Assembly: GCF_014696615.1 (NCBI RefSeq)
Contig: NZ_JACJQJ010000071.1
Coordinates: forward strand, 1 to 43,487
Reading direction: 5' to 3'
From: Nostoc linckia FACHB-104
Lineage (GTDB): Bacteria > Cyanobacteriota > Cyanobacteriia > Cyanobacteriales > Nostocaceae
DNA: 43,487 bases
Position numbers and translations under genes: made by a program. Under the pieces are notes generated by a model. It saw only the letters and a list, made by a program, of their open reading frames with translations, was not told the DNA's origin and did no database searches. Numbering within the stretch: position 1 is the first letter of the stretch; each line of letters begins with the position of its first letter. Of the stretch, positions 1 through 9,104 are shown in pieces.

Positions 1-410
1 ATTTTGCTCTGATGTCAAGTACATTTTTTATCTAGTTATTTATGCTTGTATTGTTTCTTTTGTCAAGTTCATGCTATACCAAATTAGATGAGCTTACCCT
101 GCTAAATCCCCCTTAAAAAGGGGGAATTTGATTCTAGTTCCCCCCTTGAAAAAGGGGGATAGAATTTTATGCAGCCTCATAAAAAATTGGTATTAAACCT
201 GATTTCAAACAGCAAGGTTTGCTTTGAAGAATAAAAGGTTTAAGTATTTTTTAAATATTTGAGTTTGTTTTGTATATCAGATTCCCAAAGAATACTGTGA
301 AGGGCAGGGAATTATTTCCTCGACTGCTGGCTGACTATTGTTGAAGCCAGAGACAGTGATACTAATAACTTTACCCCCAATTGTTAAGCCAAAAAATATT
401 TTGAGCTTAG
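1..410. other. Intergenic region with MITE-like repeat
   Basis: No gene is visible. Positions 75-193 form a small MITE-like element: it begins with TATACCAAATT and ends with AATTGGTAT, so its ends are inverted copies. Inside are two runs in which C5-6 is followed a few bases later by G5, giving short hairpins (about 107-125 and 140-160). Elements with the same ends recur at about 5335, 13863 and 15557. The rest is AT-rich spacer downstream of the minus-strand desaturase gene. Confidence 0.5.
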
Positions 411-1304
411 CTAGAGAGTTTTAGAACTTTGATGTGTGATAATTAAAGACAAATGTTCATGGATTTTTTGGGGAGGAAGTCTTAAATCCCAAACTATTCC
501 CAGCCATGAAAGTAGTTTCAGAATATAATGGGTGACATCTATTTCCCACCAGTAGAAACCTTGCCGTTCTGAAGCAGGATAATAATGATGATTATTATGC
601 CAACCTTCACCGAGAGTTATGAGAGCTAAAAACCAATTATTGCAACTACTATCTGTTGTATTAAAACGGCGATAACCAAAGATATGGGCAAGCGAATTAA
701 TTGTAAAAGTCGTGTGATAAAGTAGCAAAGTACTTAAACAAAATCCCCACACAAGCATTTGTAACGCAGTCGTTTTTAGCTGAGGAATACACAATTGAAG
801 CGCTATACCAATGGCAGTTACAGTGATTGCTAGCGCAATAGGAACAATCATATGGAAACGGTTTAACCACCGCAACTCTGGGTATTTGGCAAAATCTCGG
901 ACTTGCTTTTCATCTGTTTTGGAATATTTAGGACACATCACCCAGCCAACGTGCGACCACCAGAAACCATGAACAACCGGAGAGTGAATATCCTGTTCTG
1001 TATCTGCATACCGATGGTGATGACGATGGCGTGCTGCCCACCATAGTGGGCCTAACTGAGCTGAGGAATTGCCTAAAACAGCAAGAATAAATTGAAACCA
1101 ACGCGTTGTTTTATAAGTGCGATGTGAAAAATAACGGTGATATCCTGCTGTGATTCCAAACATTCTGATAAACCAAAGAATGAAGCAGGTAATAAAAGCA
1201 GCCCAACTAAAACCCACCCAAAAAATTAATAGGCTACTGATATGAATTGATATAAAAGGAATATTACCTAAAATATCTATTTTATTTTCTTGTCTGGATA
1301 ACAT
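411..1304 (-). CDS. Acyl-CoA/acyl-lipid delta-9-type fatty acid desaturase
   Basis: Membrane di-iron desaturase of 297 residues, expected to introduce a double bond (most likely delta-9) into fatty acyl chains using ferredoxin as electron donor. The three histidine boxes that bind the two irons are present: HRYFSH at residues 56-61, HRHHH at 93-97 and HNNHH at 236-240. Hydrophobic stretches at about 15-50, 68-85 and 155-205 match the membrane segments of the family. The length is typical of cyanobacterial DesC-like proteins. It is a single transcription unit with no co-directional neighbour. The exact position specificity and whether the substrate is a lipid or a CoA ester cannot be read from sequence. 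The family is secure; the DesC subclass is not. Confidence 0.9.
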   Translation of the reverse strand: MLSRQENKIDILGNIPFISIHISSLLIFWVGFSWAAFITCFILWFIRMFGITAGYHRYFSHRTYKTTRWFQFILAVLGNSSAQLGPLWWAARHRHHHRYADTEQDIHSPVVHGFWWSHVGWVMCPKYSKTDEKQVRDFAKYPELRWLNRFHMIVPIALAITVTAIGIALQLCIPQLKTTALQMLVWGFCLSTLLLYHTTFTINSLAHIFGYRRFNTTDSSCNNWFLALITLGEGWHNNHHYYPASERQGFYWWEIDVTHYILKLLSWLGIVWDLRLPPQKIHEHLSLIITHQSSKTL

Positions 1305-1714
1305 AAATTGCCAGCTTTTGAATCAGGTTCACAAATAGCAATGATTACTAGTAAAAAACTTCGTTTTAAATATCTGTAATATTGCGACTTCTGGTTATAT
1401 TAATTGGCTTTCTATCTGCTGTCATTGCTCTAAAGAGCTAACTAGTGTTTATAGAGAAGCGCTACCTCTTGACTTTTCCAACATGACAAATCGGTGTTTG
1501 AGATGAGGGTGCGGCAACGGTTAGAGATGTATAAGATGAGTAAATAGTATCTGAATTTGTTACAAAAGTTTAAATATTTGGATTAAATTACCGTCGGATT
1601 CTGACTTTTGTATGATTTAACTAGAGCAAAAGATATATAGCATAAGAAAAAGTATAAAATCCTTGGTATTCATAAAAATTTAAGTTCTGAATTTTAATAT
1701 GAGTTTTTTGTCTT
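1305..1714. other. Divergent intergenic region, promoters presumed
   Basis: AT-rich spacer between the minus-strand desaturase and the plus-strand NACHT gene, so it should hold both promoters. No convincing operator, RNA gene or conserved ORF was found; the only open stretch (near 1503-1550) encodes about 14 residues and is not called. Confidence 0.4.
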
Positions 1715-4027
1715 ATGGTCAGGCGATCGCTCCAAGCATCACAGATTGGAATTCAACAGGCTAAAAGAGCGTTTGCCCGCAAGGGTTGGACTCAGGAAAA
1801 TTTGGCGTTAGAAGTCGGCTTAAAAACTCGACAACCTATTTGGCGGTTTTTCTCTGGCCGTCCGGTTGAGCGTCATATATTTCTAGAAATTTGTTCCATA
1901 TTGGAATTGAATTGGCGAGAGATTGCTGCTGATCCGCCGGACGAATTCTCTGATCCCACAGAAGTTGCCCAGGCTCCTGTCTTAGATATTGATGTCTTAG
2001 TGCAACAAGTGCGATCGCAACGTCAGGAAAAAATTCAAGACCAATGCGGGATATTGCAGTTATTAGATATGGGTCATCCCGTTGCGATCGATGATATATA
2101 TATTGATGTCAATATTTTAGAAAACATCCCCAGCCAACAGTGGTTAGATATCTCTAACCTGCAAAACCTTAAACCAACTGAATTTGACCGTTTTGGCTTA
2201 GGGGAGGTTGAACAGAAACAAATACCGGGTATGCGGGCAGTCGAAACTTACTCCAAGCTTAGGGTGCTGGGTAAACCGGGAGTAGGTAAAACCACCTTTT
2301 TGCAACATCTTGCTATTCAGTGTAACCGAGGGGCATTTGCAGCAAATCAAGTTCCTGTTTTCATTGTATTGAGGAATTTTGCTGAAGAATCTAGGGTAAG
2401 TGGCGAGTTCAGCCTCTTACACTACATCCGCCAGGAATTTGTTACGTCTGGAATTACAGAAGAATCTGTGATTGAAACCTTGCTTGAGAAAGGCAGAGTA
2501 CTGCTATTGTTCGATGGGATGGATGAAGTTCTTAACCAAGAAAGTAATGCTGTCTTAAGAGAAATTCGCAGATTTTCTGACAAATATCACAAAAATCGGT
2601 TTGTAGCAGCCTGTAGAACGGCGGCTAAAAAGCTCACACTCCGAGGCTTTACCGATGTTGAGATTGCCCCATTTACTTCTGAACAAATCCGCGCCTTCGC
2701 TCGAAAATGGTTTGTGGCATTCACTAAGACAAATACTCAACATGGGCAGGCACAGTCCCTTCAGTTTATTCATAAGCTAGACTTACCCGAAAATTGGCAA
2801 TTTCGCCAACTCGTGATCACACCTCTATTTCTGCATCTGGCCTGTTGGGTGTTCCACGGTCAGGAAAAATTTCCCACTAAGCGGACTGATTTTTATAAGC
2901 AAGGGCTAGATCTTCTCTTGGGCAAATGGGATGAAGCTAGAGGCGTTGAACGGGATGAGGTTTACCGAGGATTTTTATTACCACAAAAGCTCAAGTTATT
3001 AAGTCAGATTGCAGCCGCAACCTTTGAAGGGGGTCAGTACTTCTTTGAGCAACGGGTGATTGAGCAATACATCAGTGACTATATTCGGAATCTCCCTGAG
3101 ATTTCAATGGAGCCAGAGGAACTGCAATTAGAAAGTGAAGCGGTACTAAAGGCCATCGAAGCCCAACATGGGCTACTGACAGAACGGGCGCGGGGAATTT
3201 TCTCCTTCTCTTATCTAGTGTTTCAAGAATACTTCACGGCGAGAAAAATCGTTGCCAGCCATAACCTACAGGCATTAGAACAAGCTCTGGCAGGATTAGT
3301 CAGTCACATCACTGACCCTCACTGGCGCGAAATCTTCTTGTTGACAGCTGCTATGCTTCGGAGTGCAGACGGGCTGGTGCAGTTGATGAAGCAACACATT
3401 GATGCATTAGTTGCCCAAGACCCTTACCTCCAAGAATTTTTGACATGGGCAAGCCAAAAATCTCTGACTACCCCGTCGCCACCAAAAGTTGCGAGTACCC
3501 GGGCTTTTTACCTGGCCCTCGCCCGGAATCCTCACATAGCTTCTCACTTTACCCTAGCCTGCACCCTCGACCAGGGAATGCTTCTGGATGCAGTGTTAGA
3601 TAACTTACTGCTGGAATGTGCGATCGACCGTAGCCAAGATTTTGCCTATGCTCATGCCTGTGGAGATGCTCTGTCGAACATTCTGAGCATTGTTTTGGAT
3701 GCTGGACTTTATAAATCCTTGCAACAACTTCAGGAGCAATTGCCGAACTCTAATCAAAACCAAGAAATATTTCAGATATGGTGGCAGGCACACTCTTCCG
3801 CTTGGATGGAACAATTAAAAATGACGGTGATGAATTATCGTAACATTAATCACCATTGGCAATTTAGTCAACAGCAACAGCAAGTGTTGCAACGCTATTA
3901 TGATGCTAATCAGCTACTTCTCGATTGCTTGAATAGCAATTGTGAGGTGACATCTGCAATTAGGCAAGAAATTGAAGCAACTTTATTGCTGCCTCAAAAG
4001 GAACTTGAAGATAGGGAATGGCAATAG
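1715..4027 (+). CDS. HTH-NACHT domain NTPase, putative conflict/antiphage STAND protein
   Basis: A 770-residue STAND NTPase. Residues 1-75 form a small helical DNA-binding-like domain (GWTQENLALEVG then RQPIWRFFSGRPVER), a pattern common at the N-terminus of cyanobacterial NACHT proteins. The NACHT core follows: Walker A GKPGVGKT at 186-193 and Walker B LLLFDGMDE at 263-271, with the acidic D-G-x-D-E form typical of NACHT. A winged-helix/helical region follows at about 370-520 (FSYLVFQEYFTARKI is the usual 'FQEYF' motif). The C-terminal helical region ends in CLNSNCEVTSAIRQEIE, resembling the conserved tail of bacterial NACHT conflict proteins. Some bacterial NACHT proteins are antiphage; that role here is inference. 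It stands alone, with no obvious effector gene beside it. The ATG at 1715 lacks a strong ribosome binding site. Confidence 0.85.
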   Translation: MVRRSLQASQIGIQQAKRAFARKGWTQENLALEVGLKTRQPIWRFFSGRPVERHIFLEICSILELNWREIAADPPDEFSDPTEVAQAPVLDIDVLVQQVRSQRQEKIQDQCGILQLLDMGHPVAIDDIYIDVNILENIPSQQWLDISNLQNLKPTEFDRFGLGEVEQKQIPGMRAVETYSKLRVLGKPGVGKTTFLQHLAIQCNRGAFAANQVPVFIVLRNFAEESRVSGEFSLLHYIRQEFVTSGITEESVIETLLEKGRVLLLFDGMDEVLNQESNAVLREIRRFSDKYHKNRFVAACRTAAKKLTLRGFTDVEIAPFTSEQIRAFARKWFVAFTKTNTQHGQAQSLQFIHKLDLPENWQFRQLVITPLFLHLACWVFHGQEKFPTKRTDFYKQGLDLLLGKWDEARGVERDEVYRGFLLPQKLKLLSQIAAATFEGGQYFFEQRVIEQYISDYIRNLPEISMEPEELQLESEAVLKAIEAQHGLLTERARGIFSFSYLVFQEYFTARKIVASHNLQALEQALAGLVSHITDPHWREIFLLTAAMLRSADGLVQLMKQHIDALVAQDPYLQEFLTWASQKSLTTPSPPKVASTRAFYLALARNPHIASHFTLACTLDQGMLLDAVLDNLLLECAIDRSQDFAYAHACGDALSNILSIVLDAGLYKSLQQLQEQLPNSNQNQEIFQIWWQAHSSAWMEQLKMTVMNYRNINHHWQFSQQQQQVLQRYYDANQLLLDCLNSNCEVTSAIRQEIEATLLLPQKELEDREWQ

Positions 4028-4042
4028 GCATTCGACCTGTGC

Positions 4043-4080
4043 AAAAAAGTGGTAGAAAGCAAAATTGGAACTCTACCACT
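4043..4080 (-). terminator. Possible Rho-independent terminator (minus strand)
   Basis: A 9-bp perfect stem, AGTGGTAGA at 4048-4056 against TCTACCACT at 4072-4080, with a 15-nt loop. Read on the minus strand it is followed directly by six T residues (the A run 4043-4048), the classic intrinsic terminator layout. It would stop minus-strand transcription coming from the small gene at 4507-4734. It also lies just after the plus-strand NACHT stop, where it may stabilise that transcript's 3' end. Confidence 0.45.
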
Positions 4081-4192
4081 CTGATTTAAAATGTGTATTG
4101 CCTTCGATTCTATCCAAAAATACCCATCGATAACAGAACAGATTTTGGGGAGCGACCTATTTAGAGCTAAATATTTAGAAAATTTTCTTAAT

Positions 4193-4279
4193 ATAGCCGT
4201 AGCCCTTTTCGTTAGGACGTTAAAATTAGGCAGATGTAATGAGAACTTTTATAGTCTACGTCCTAATCTGGATGGCTAT
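4193..4279. repeat. Nested palindromic element (MITE-like)
   Basis: The outer arms ATAGCC (4193-4198) and GGCTAT (4274-4279) enclose the inner arms GTTAGGACGT (4211-4220) and ACGTCCTAA (4258-4266), so the whole 87-bp stretch can fold into one long interrupted hairpin. It has no coding content. It looks like a non-autonomous mobile element or a transposon-end remnant. Confidence 0.5.
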
Positions 4280-4506
4280 AGCTATAGTAATTTATTTAAG
4301 ATAACAATAAGTTGAATTTATTAACTACAACAAATAGCGTTTAATTATCAAAATATTTGTGGTCTTACAGCTTTATGTAAAACTTGCTGCAAGACCACTG
4401 TAAGTAAAATCTCAAAGAGATTAGCTAGTAATGGAGATGACCCTAAATTTAACATGCTCACCAATTCACAAGAATACCCAGAAAATCAATTTTGGATTAT
4501 TTTTTC

Positions 4507-4734
4507 CTATCTTCCTGGTTCTTCATCATCAATAAATTTGATGAGTTGGATGATCTCCAGTAAACTTTTCCAAAAACCTAATTTTGGCTGTTCTTGATCC
4601 GGATCGTCATTGAGTGTAGGTAGTTCAGGGTTTTCGAGTGTTTGATTATGAAAAATGAGATTACTATTACTCAGTTCTTCATTAGCATAATTATCCCTGA
4701 GATGTGTTTTCAAGCCTTTATCTTGAATATTCAC
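4507..4734 (-). CDS. Small acidic protein of unknown function
   Basis: A 75-residue open frame that I do not recognise. It starts with GTG; AGAGGT sits about 9 nt upstream and makes a credible ribosome binding site, the main reason for calling it. The product is hydrophilic and acidic in the middle (LPTLNDDPDQEQP) and ends with an amphipathic stretch FWKSLLEIIQLIKFIDDEE that could be a helix. No cysteine, signal peptide or membrane segment is seen. It is isolated between the NACHT gene and the sensor kinase, transcribed opposite to both. A possible terminator lies about 430 nt downstream on the same strand. It could be a small regulatory protein or a spurious frame. Confidence 0.45.
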   Translation of the reverse strand: MNIQDKGLKTHLRDNYANEELSNSNLIFHNQTLENPELPTLNDDPDQEQPKLGFWKSLLEIIQLIKFIDDEEPGR

Positions 4735-5063
4735 GAGATTTTACCTCTTCTCTTCTATACTTTTAGTCTAACGTTTTATGACATTAAAATTTATTTTTTT
4801 TAATTATATTTTCTATGTAAGTGATAGACATCTCCCCTTAGTGGGAGCGTAAAGCTATATAGCGATCGCAATGAGTTGTGAAATGACTTGTTAAGGTGGG
4901 GAGCAGGAAGGAAGCAGGTACAAATGTACTTGATAAGAACTTTCAACTAACAAAATAATCAGTCGCTTTGACAAGCAGGGGATGCAAGGGAAGAAGAGAT
5001 TTGAGAGTTGTATTCAACGCAGGAATTGACTAATTTTTTCCTTGAAAGTTCCCATTACCCCTA

Positions 5064-5170
5064 AGGGACTTCCAGAAAACAAATTATCCCATTTTCATAG
5101 TGCCAGATTCTTTCTCCTCTGCCATCTCTGCATACACAGAGATGGAATATTTTTTTAGTTGCAAGTCCCT
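5064..5170. repeat. MITE-like element with AGGGACTTCC ends
   Basis: A 107-bp element. The left end AGGGACTTCCAGAAAACAAA and the inverted right end (AGGGACTTGCAACTAAAAAA on the minus strand) match imperfectly over about 27 bp. It has no open frame. A second two-ended copy lies at 31267-31440, and single ends occur near 24452, 32780 and 43322. Confidence 0.55.
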
Positions 5171-5334
5171 AATCCCCACTCACTGCGGTTGTGGAGATCC
5201 AATTTCCCCAATCTCTGTGTATTCAGCGTTGTGAATTAGCTACTATCTCTAATTCCAGTTTTTCAAATCTTGTCTCTTATGTGGGAATACTAGCTATGTA
5301 ATTATCAAGACTGACACTTGGTTGTGAATTATAC

Positions 5335-5411
5335 CAATTTCTAAAATTTGGCAACAGATTCAAACTCACAAACCCTTGTAGTGTTTGAGGTTCCTAATTT
5401 TGAATTGGTAT
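5335..5411. repeat. MITE-like element with ATACCAATT ends
   Basis: A short element bounded by ATACCAATT on the left and AATTGGTAT on the right. The inverted ends extend inward as tctAAAATT / AATTTTg. It is noncoding. The same ends appear around the elements near 75, 13863 and 15557. Confidence 0.5.
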
Positions 5412-5451
5412 TACCTGTACTTGGGAAGGCAAATACTTACGCAGGATAAAA

Positions 5452-7662
5452 ATGGACAAAGATATCAAAAAGCAGAATGCAAGCAAAGTTAAGGCTTTCC
5501 CATTACAGATGGTTCTGATTGTTCCATTTGTACTGCAAATTTTTGCAGCAGTTAGTTTGGTAGGCTATCTATCATTTAAAAATGGACAGAAAGCAGTACA
5601 AGAGTTGGCAGATCAATTAATGGATCGAACCAATAGCATAGTTGAGCAGCACCTCAATTCTTATCTAGCTATTCCCCACAAGGTTAACCAAATTAATGCT
5701 GATGCCATTGCTATGGGGTTATTGGATGTGCGCGATCGCCAAACCATGAGCAAGTATTTTTGGAAACTTATGCAAGCTTACGATCTGAGCTACATCGGTA
5801 TCGGATTAACAACAGGAGAAGGAGCAGGAGCCGCCCGTTACGATGGCAAAACAATCACAATTGATGATTGGGGAGGTAAGTTACCAAATAACGGCAAAAA
5901 CTATAGTACTGACAACCTAGGTAATCGTATTACTATTAATAGCAACTTTGATTACGATAATTTTAAGGAAAGTTGGTACAAAGAACCAATCAAAGCAGGT
6001 AAACCCATTTGGTCACGCATCTATAGTTGGAATGGTAGTAATGATTTATATATTACTGCTGCTACAGGTCGCCCTATCTACGATGCTCAAAACCGATTGC
6101 TAGGAATGGTTGGTGCAGATATTCACCTATCGAAACTAAGTAAATTTTTGCAGAATTTGGATATCAGCCATTCGGGACAGGTTTTTATTATGGAACGGAA
6201 TGGAATGTTGATTGCCAACTCCAGTACTGAGCAACCGTTCGCCTTAGTCAATAATCAAATTAAACGCTTGCAGGCTACAGATAGCCCAGATCCCGCAATC
6301 AAAGAAATTGCCAAACAAATTCAGCGACAAAGACATCGGTTTGAGTCGATTAATGAACCTCAAAAATTGCAACTGGAATGGCAAGGAGAACGTAATTTTA
6401 TTTATGTTAACCCCTGGCGTGATCAATATGGACTAGATTGGCTGGTGGTGGTGAGCATACCAGAAAAAGCTTTTATGGCTAACATCAATGCCAATAACCA
6501 AACTACCATCGCGCTTTGTTTGGGAGCATTAGCTATAGCAATTATCATTGGTTATTTCACCTCAGTCTGGATTACCCAGCCGATTTTGCGGATGAAATTG
6601 TCCAGCCAGGCGATCGCATCTGGAAACTTAGACCAAAAATTTGACACCAGTAATATTCAGGAACTTAATATTCTGGCCCAATCCTTTAATTACATGGCCG
6701 AACAATTAAGTGAATCTTTTACCGCTTTAGCAGCTAGTAAGGCAGAACTAGAAGACCGAGTAGAAGAACGTACAGCTGAACTGAAAACAGCTTTAACACA
6801 GTTGCAACGCACCCAAGCCCAAGTCATTCAAGGGGAAAAAATGTCTAGTTTGGGTCAGTTAGTAGCAGGTGTAGCCCATGAAATTAATAATCCAGTGAAC
6901 TTTATTCATGGCAATATTACTCACCTGAATGAATACACTCAAGATTTATTGAGGATGATTCACCTCTACCAAGAACGCCATCCGGAAGACGATCCAGAAA
7001 TCCAAGCCCTTGCTGAAGAAATCGATTTAGAGTTTTTGACCGAAGATATGCAGAAAATGCTATCTTCCATGAAAATGGGAACCGATCGCATTCGCAGCAT
7101 TGTGCTATCACTACGAAACTTTTCTCGCATAGATGAAGCAGAATTTAAAGCCGTGAATATTCATGAGGGAATCGAAAGTACATTGTTAATTCTGCAACAT
7201 CGTCTTAAAGAGAAGCCAGAACATCCAGCAATTGAAGTTATCCGCGACTATGGCGACCTACCGCCCATAGAATGCTATCCTGGTAAACTCAATCAAGTTT
7301 TTATGAATATTTTGGTGAACGCCATTGATGCCTTAGATGAGGTCAACAGCAAACGCACCTATGAGGAGAATCAGCAAAATCCTAGCCAAATTACTATCCG
7401 CACTTATGTTAGCAATGATCAATGGGTAGAAATTGCGATCGCTGATAATGGCTCAGGAATACCAGAACAGGTAAAAAACCGCATCTTTGACCCTTTCTTT
7501 ACCACCAAAGCTGTAGGTAAAGGCACAGGTATGGGCATGGCCATCAGCTACCAAATTATTACAGAAAAGCACAATGGCAAATTAGAGTGCTTCTCAATCT
7601 TTGGTCAAGGAACTGAGATGAAAATCCAAATACCGATTCAACAAAACATTGTCGATCATTAA
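5452..7662 (+). CDS. Membrane sensor histidine kinase (dCache-HAMP-HisKA-HATPase)
   Basis: A 736-residue sensor kinase. There is a transmembrane helix at about 20-42 and an extracytoplasmic double-Cache-type region at 45-345, with a second transmembrane helix at 351-373. A HAMP linker (about 374-425) and a coiled coil (425-465) follow. The dimerisation/phosphoacceptor domain has H476 in the H-box [15 protein letters not shown]. The ATPase domain has an N-box [15 protein letters not shown] (614-628), G1 DNGSGIP (665-671), F-box FDPFFTTK and G2 GKGTGMGM (689-696). The Cache region should bind a small ligand outside the membrane; which one is unknown. No response regulator is adjacent, so it is an orphan kinase. 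ATG 5452 is supported by AGGA about 7 nt upstream. Confidence 0.93.
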   Translation: MDKDIKKQNASKVKAFPLQMVLIVPFVLQIFAAVSLVGYLSFKNGQKAVQELADQLMDRTNSIVEQHLNSYLAIPHKVNQINADAIAMGLLDVRDRQTMSKYFWKLMQAYDLSYIGIGLTTGEGAGAARYDGKTITIDDWGGKLPNNGKNYSTDNLGNRITINSNFDYDNFKESWYKEPIKAGKPIWSRIYSWNGSNDLYITAATGRPIYDAQNRLLGMVGADIHLSKLSKFLQNLDISHSGQVFIMERNGMLIANSSTEQPFALVNNQIKRLQATDSPDPAIKEIAKQIQRQRHRFESINEPQKLQLEWQGERNFIYVNPWRDQYGLDWLVVVSIPEKAFMANINANNQTTIALCLGALAIAIIIGYFTSVWITQPILRMKLSSQAIASGNLDQKFDTSNIQELNILAQSFNYMAEQLSESFTALAASKAELEDRVEERTAELKTALTQLQRTQAQVIQGEKMSSLGQLVAGVAHEINNPVNFIHGNITHLNEYTQDLLRMIHLYQERHPEDDPEIQALAEEIDLEFLTEDMQKMLSSMKMGTDRIRSIVLSLRNFSRIDEAEFKAVNIHEGIESTLLILQHRLKEKPEHPAIEVIRDYGDLPPIECYPGKLNQVFMNILVNAIDALDEVNSKRTYEENQQNPSQITIRTYVSNDQWVEIAIADNGSGIPEQVKNRIFDPFFTTKAVGKGTGMGMAISYQIITEKHNGKLECFSIFGQGTEMKIQIPIQQNIVDH

Positions 7663-7803
7663 AGGCTTAAGGAAATACTAGTACCGCAAGGCGGAATTCA
7701 AAATTCAAAATTCAAAATTCAAAATTAAGACAGAGTAAGCTTTTTGTTGATTTTTTTTAACTAATAGGCTTACCAATGAAATGCTTATAAATATTCTTAG
7801 GCA

Positions 7804-7881
7804 TTAATTAGTCAGGTATATATTTTTCAATCTATCTTCTGCTGCACCTCCCAAATTATTTAAACCACTAAATATAGCCAT
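7804..7881 (-). other. Short open frame, possible gene remnant
   Basis: A 25-codon frame starting at ATG 7881 and ending in TAA. It reads MAIFSGLNNLGGAAEDRLKN and a few more residues, unusually protein-like composition for a cyanobacterial spacer. The frame stays open about 16 codons further upstream, to a TAA. No ribosome binding site was identified. It may be the surviving C-terminus of a lost gene or a small peptide gene. I do not recognise it. Confidence 0.2.
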
Positions 7882-8239
7882 CTTAAGTGGTACTTTCGCA
7901 TCAGCATTTTTACGGTTAATGGGTGAAATTTAACCAGTTGTAAATTTTATTTGCAGAAATAATTTGAATTCTCGGTTGTAAGTTATCGACTACGATAACG
8001 ATTTATTAAGTCTTTGAGAAAAGCGATCGCCTTTTCTAGGTATTGCAAGCATAATTTTTTGTGGTTTTTCGTTAAATGTCTTTTATCGGCGATAACAGCG
8101 ACCCTAATCATGCTTAAATTCCAATACTTTTCGGTTAAGGGAAAAAAGGGGAATAGTAAAAGGGAAAGAAATAACCTTTAACCCTTAACCTTTTTCCCAA
8201 AAGCTTATCCTTTTTTGCTACTACTATCAAACAAAATAA

Positions 8240-8267
8240 CCCTATCAATCACCAAGGACTAATAGGG
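8240..8267 (-). terminator. Probable terminator of petJ
   Basis: The inverted repeat CCCTAT (8240-8245) / ATAGGG (8262-8267) is followed on the minus strand by a T-rich tract (TTATTTTGTTTG). It lies about 65 nt beyond the cytochrome c6 stop codon. Confidence 0.45.
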
Positions 8268-8331
8268 CTTAATATTGTTCTAGCCATACTACATACCATT
8301 ATTTCGGATTGGTACTAATCAATAGTAACTT

Positions 8332-8670
8332 TTACCTTTTCCAATCCTTTTCTGCTTGAGCTAGTATGTAAGCGGCTACATCTTCTATTTGATTGGCTTT
8401 TAACCGTTTTCCAAAGGCAGGCATAGCAGCTTTGCCACGTGTTACTTGTGCAATAATAGCTTCAGAGGAGTACATATTGTATTTTTCTAAATCATTGTTA
8501 CTCAGGGTTTTAGTACGGTTAACTATATTTTTTCCGCCTATATGACACTGAGCGCAATTAGCTTTAAATACGCTAGCACCATTAGCAATATCTGCGGCTA
8601 AAGCTGGCTGGTTGAAAGCAAAGGTAAAGATTGCTATGCCTAACAGCACTATGGTAAAAATTCTTTTCAT
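8332..8670 (-). CDS. petJ: Cytochrome c6 precursor
   Basis: Soluble thylakoid-lumen c-type cytochrome that carries electrons from cytochrome b6f to photosystem I, or to the terminal oxidase, replacing plastocyanin. The 112-residue precursor has a basic start (MKR), a hydrophobic core, and a signal-peptidase site after ALA (residue 25), leaving a mature protein of about 87 residues, normal for cytochrome c6. The haem motif CAQCH is at 39-43 and the probable axial methionine is M83 in [15 protein letters not shown] and [10 protein letters not shown] are family hallmarks. In cyanobacteria the family is often induced by copper limitation; no regulator site was identified here. It is transcribed alone with a probable terminator downstream. 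Confidence 0.93.
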   Translation of the reverse strand: MKRIFTIVLLGIAIFTFAFNQPALAADIANGASVFKANCAQCHIGGKNIVNRTKTLSNNDLEKYNMYSSEAIIAQVTRGKAAMPAFGKRLKANQIEDVAAYILAQAEKDWKR

Positions 8671-8851
8671 ATCGAGCTTGTCTAGATAAACTGACTTAGC
8701 CTAATCGCTTCCGTAATAATTGTCAAATTATACACTATTCTCTCAGTAATTCTTAACTTTTATTGTTAATAAGCTTTTACGAATTTAAGTTGCATAATTA
8801 CTCATCCAGCTTGTCAAAACTCAAAAGTCCAAGTTTAGCCTTGACTCTTGT

Positions 8852-8875
8852 ACAGACGCGATTAATCGCGTCTGT
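8852..8875. repeat. Dispersed 24-bp perfect palindrome, copy 1
   Basis: A perfect palindrome with half-site ACAGACGCGATT followed by its reverse complement. An identical copy lies at 41951-41974, just after guaA. Both copies sit between genes. Confidence 0.7.
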
Positions 8876-8928
8876 GCGATTCTTGACGACCTAAACAATT
8901 TAGATGTACATCCGCTTACCTAAAAACT

Positions 8929-8965
8929 AAAAAAGCCGCTAATCTTCTTCAAAAGACTAGCGGGC
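8929..8965 (-). terminator. Intrinsic terminator of tRNA-Pro
   Basis: On the minus strand, GCCCGCTAGTCTT pairs with AAGATTAGCGGC (a stem of about 11 bp with a G-U pair, short loop), followed by TTTTTTAG. It begins about 16 nt after the tRNA 3' end. Confidence 0.75.
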
Positions 8966-8980
8966 TAGGGATTTTATCAA

Positions 8981-9054
8981 TCGGAGCGGCGGGATTCGAA
9001 CCCACGACCTCCACTACCCCAAAGTGGCGCGCTACCAAGCTGCGCTACGCCCCG
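8981..9054 (-). tRNA. tRNA-Pro (anticodon GGG)
   Basis: A 74-nt cloverleaf on the minus strand. The acceptor stem is CGGGGCG / CGCTCCG (one G-U pair) with discriminator A. The D-arm is GCGC-AGCTTGGTA-GCGC. The anticodon stem CCACT / AGTGG has loop TTGGGGT, giving anticodon GGG. The T-arm is GTGGG-TTCGAAT-CCCGC. The CCA end is not encoded. The missing variable-arm extension and all four stems fit a standard class I tRNA. Confidence 0.95.
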
Positions 9055-9104
9055 GTCAGAATTACTATATTAGCAAGAAGCTTGAGGATAATCAAGGGGG
9101 AAAT

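Larger units (their letters stand above)
4028..4506. other. Intergenic region with inverted-repeat elements
   Basis: No supported gene. It holds a hairpin terminator-like structure (4043-4080), a nested palindromic element at 4193-4279, and a further inverted pair GTGGTCTT (4359-4366) / AAGACCAC (4391-4398). A 74-codon open frame crossing the palindromic element is considered spurious. Confidence 0.5.
4735..5451. other. Long intergenic region with two MITE-like repeats
   Basis: No gene is seen in 717 bp. It contains a GGGACTTCC-ended element (5064-5170) and an ATACCAATT-ended element (about 5335-5411) just before the sensor kinase gene. AGGA at about 5441-5444 precedes the kinase ATG and is its ribosome binding site. 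Confidence 0.45.
7663..8331. other. Intergenic region; tandem repeats and possible gene remnant
   Basis: No complete gene is visible. A short tandem repeat of AATTCAAA follows the kinase stop (about 7695-7726). A tiny open frame, possibly a remnant, lies at 7804-7881. A purine-rich inverted block at about 8134-8205 (CGGTTAAGGG... / ...CCCTTAACC) resembles the one at 13909-14002. A probable petJ terminator is at 8240-8267. Confidence 0.4.
8671..8980. other. Intergenic region upstream of petJ
   Basis: Contains the petJ promoter region, one copy of a 24-bp perfect palindrome (8852-8875) and the intrinsic terminator of the tRNA-Pro gene (8929-8965). No coding frame was seen. Confidence 0.5.

Noticed and set aside
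4091-4315. 74-codon plus-strand frame after the NACHT gene
   Set aside because: Crosses a palindromic element, lacks a ribosome binding site and has no recognisable motif.
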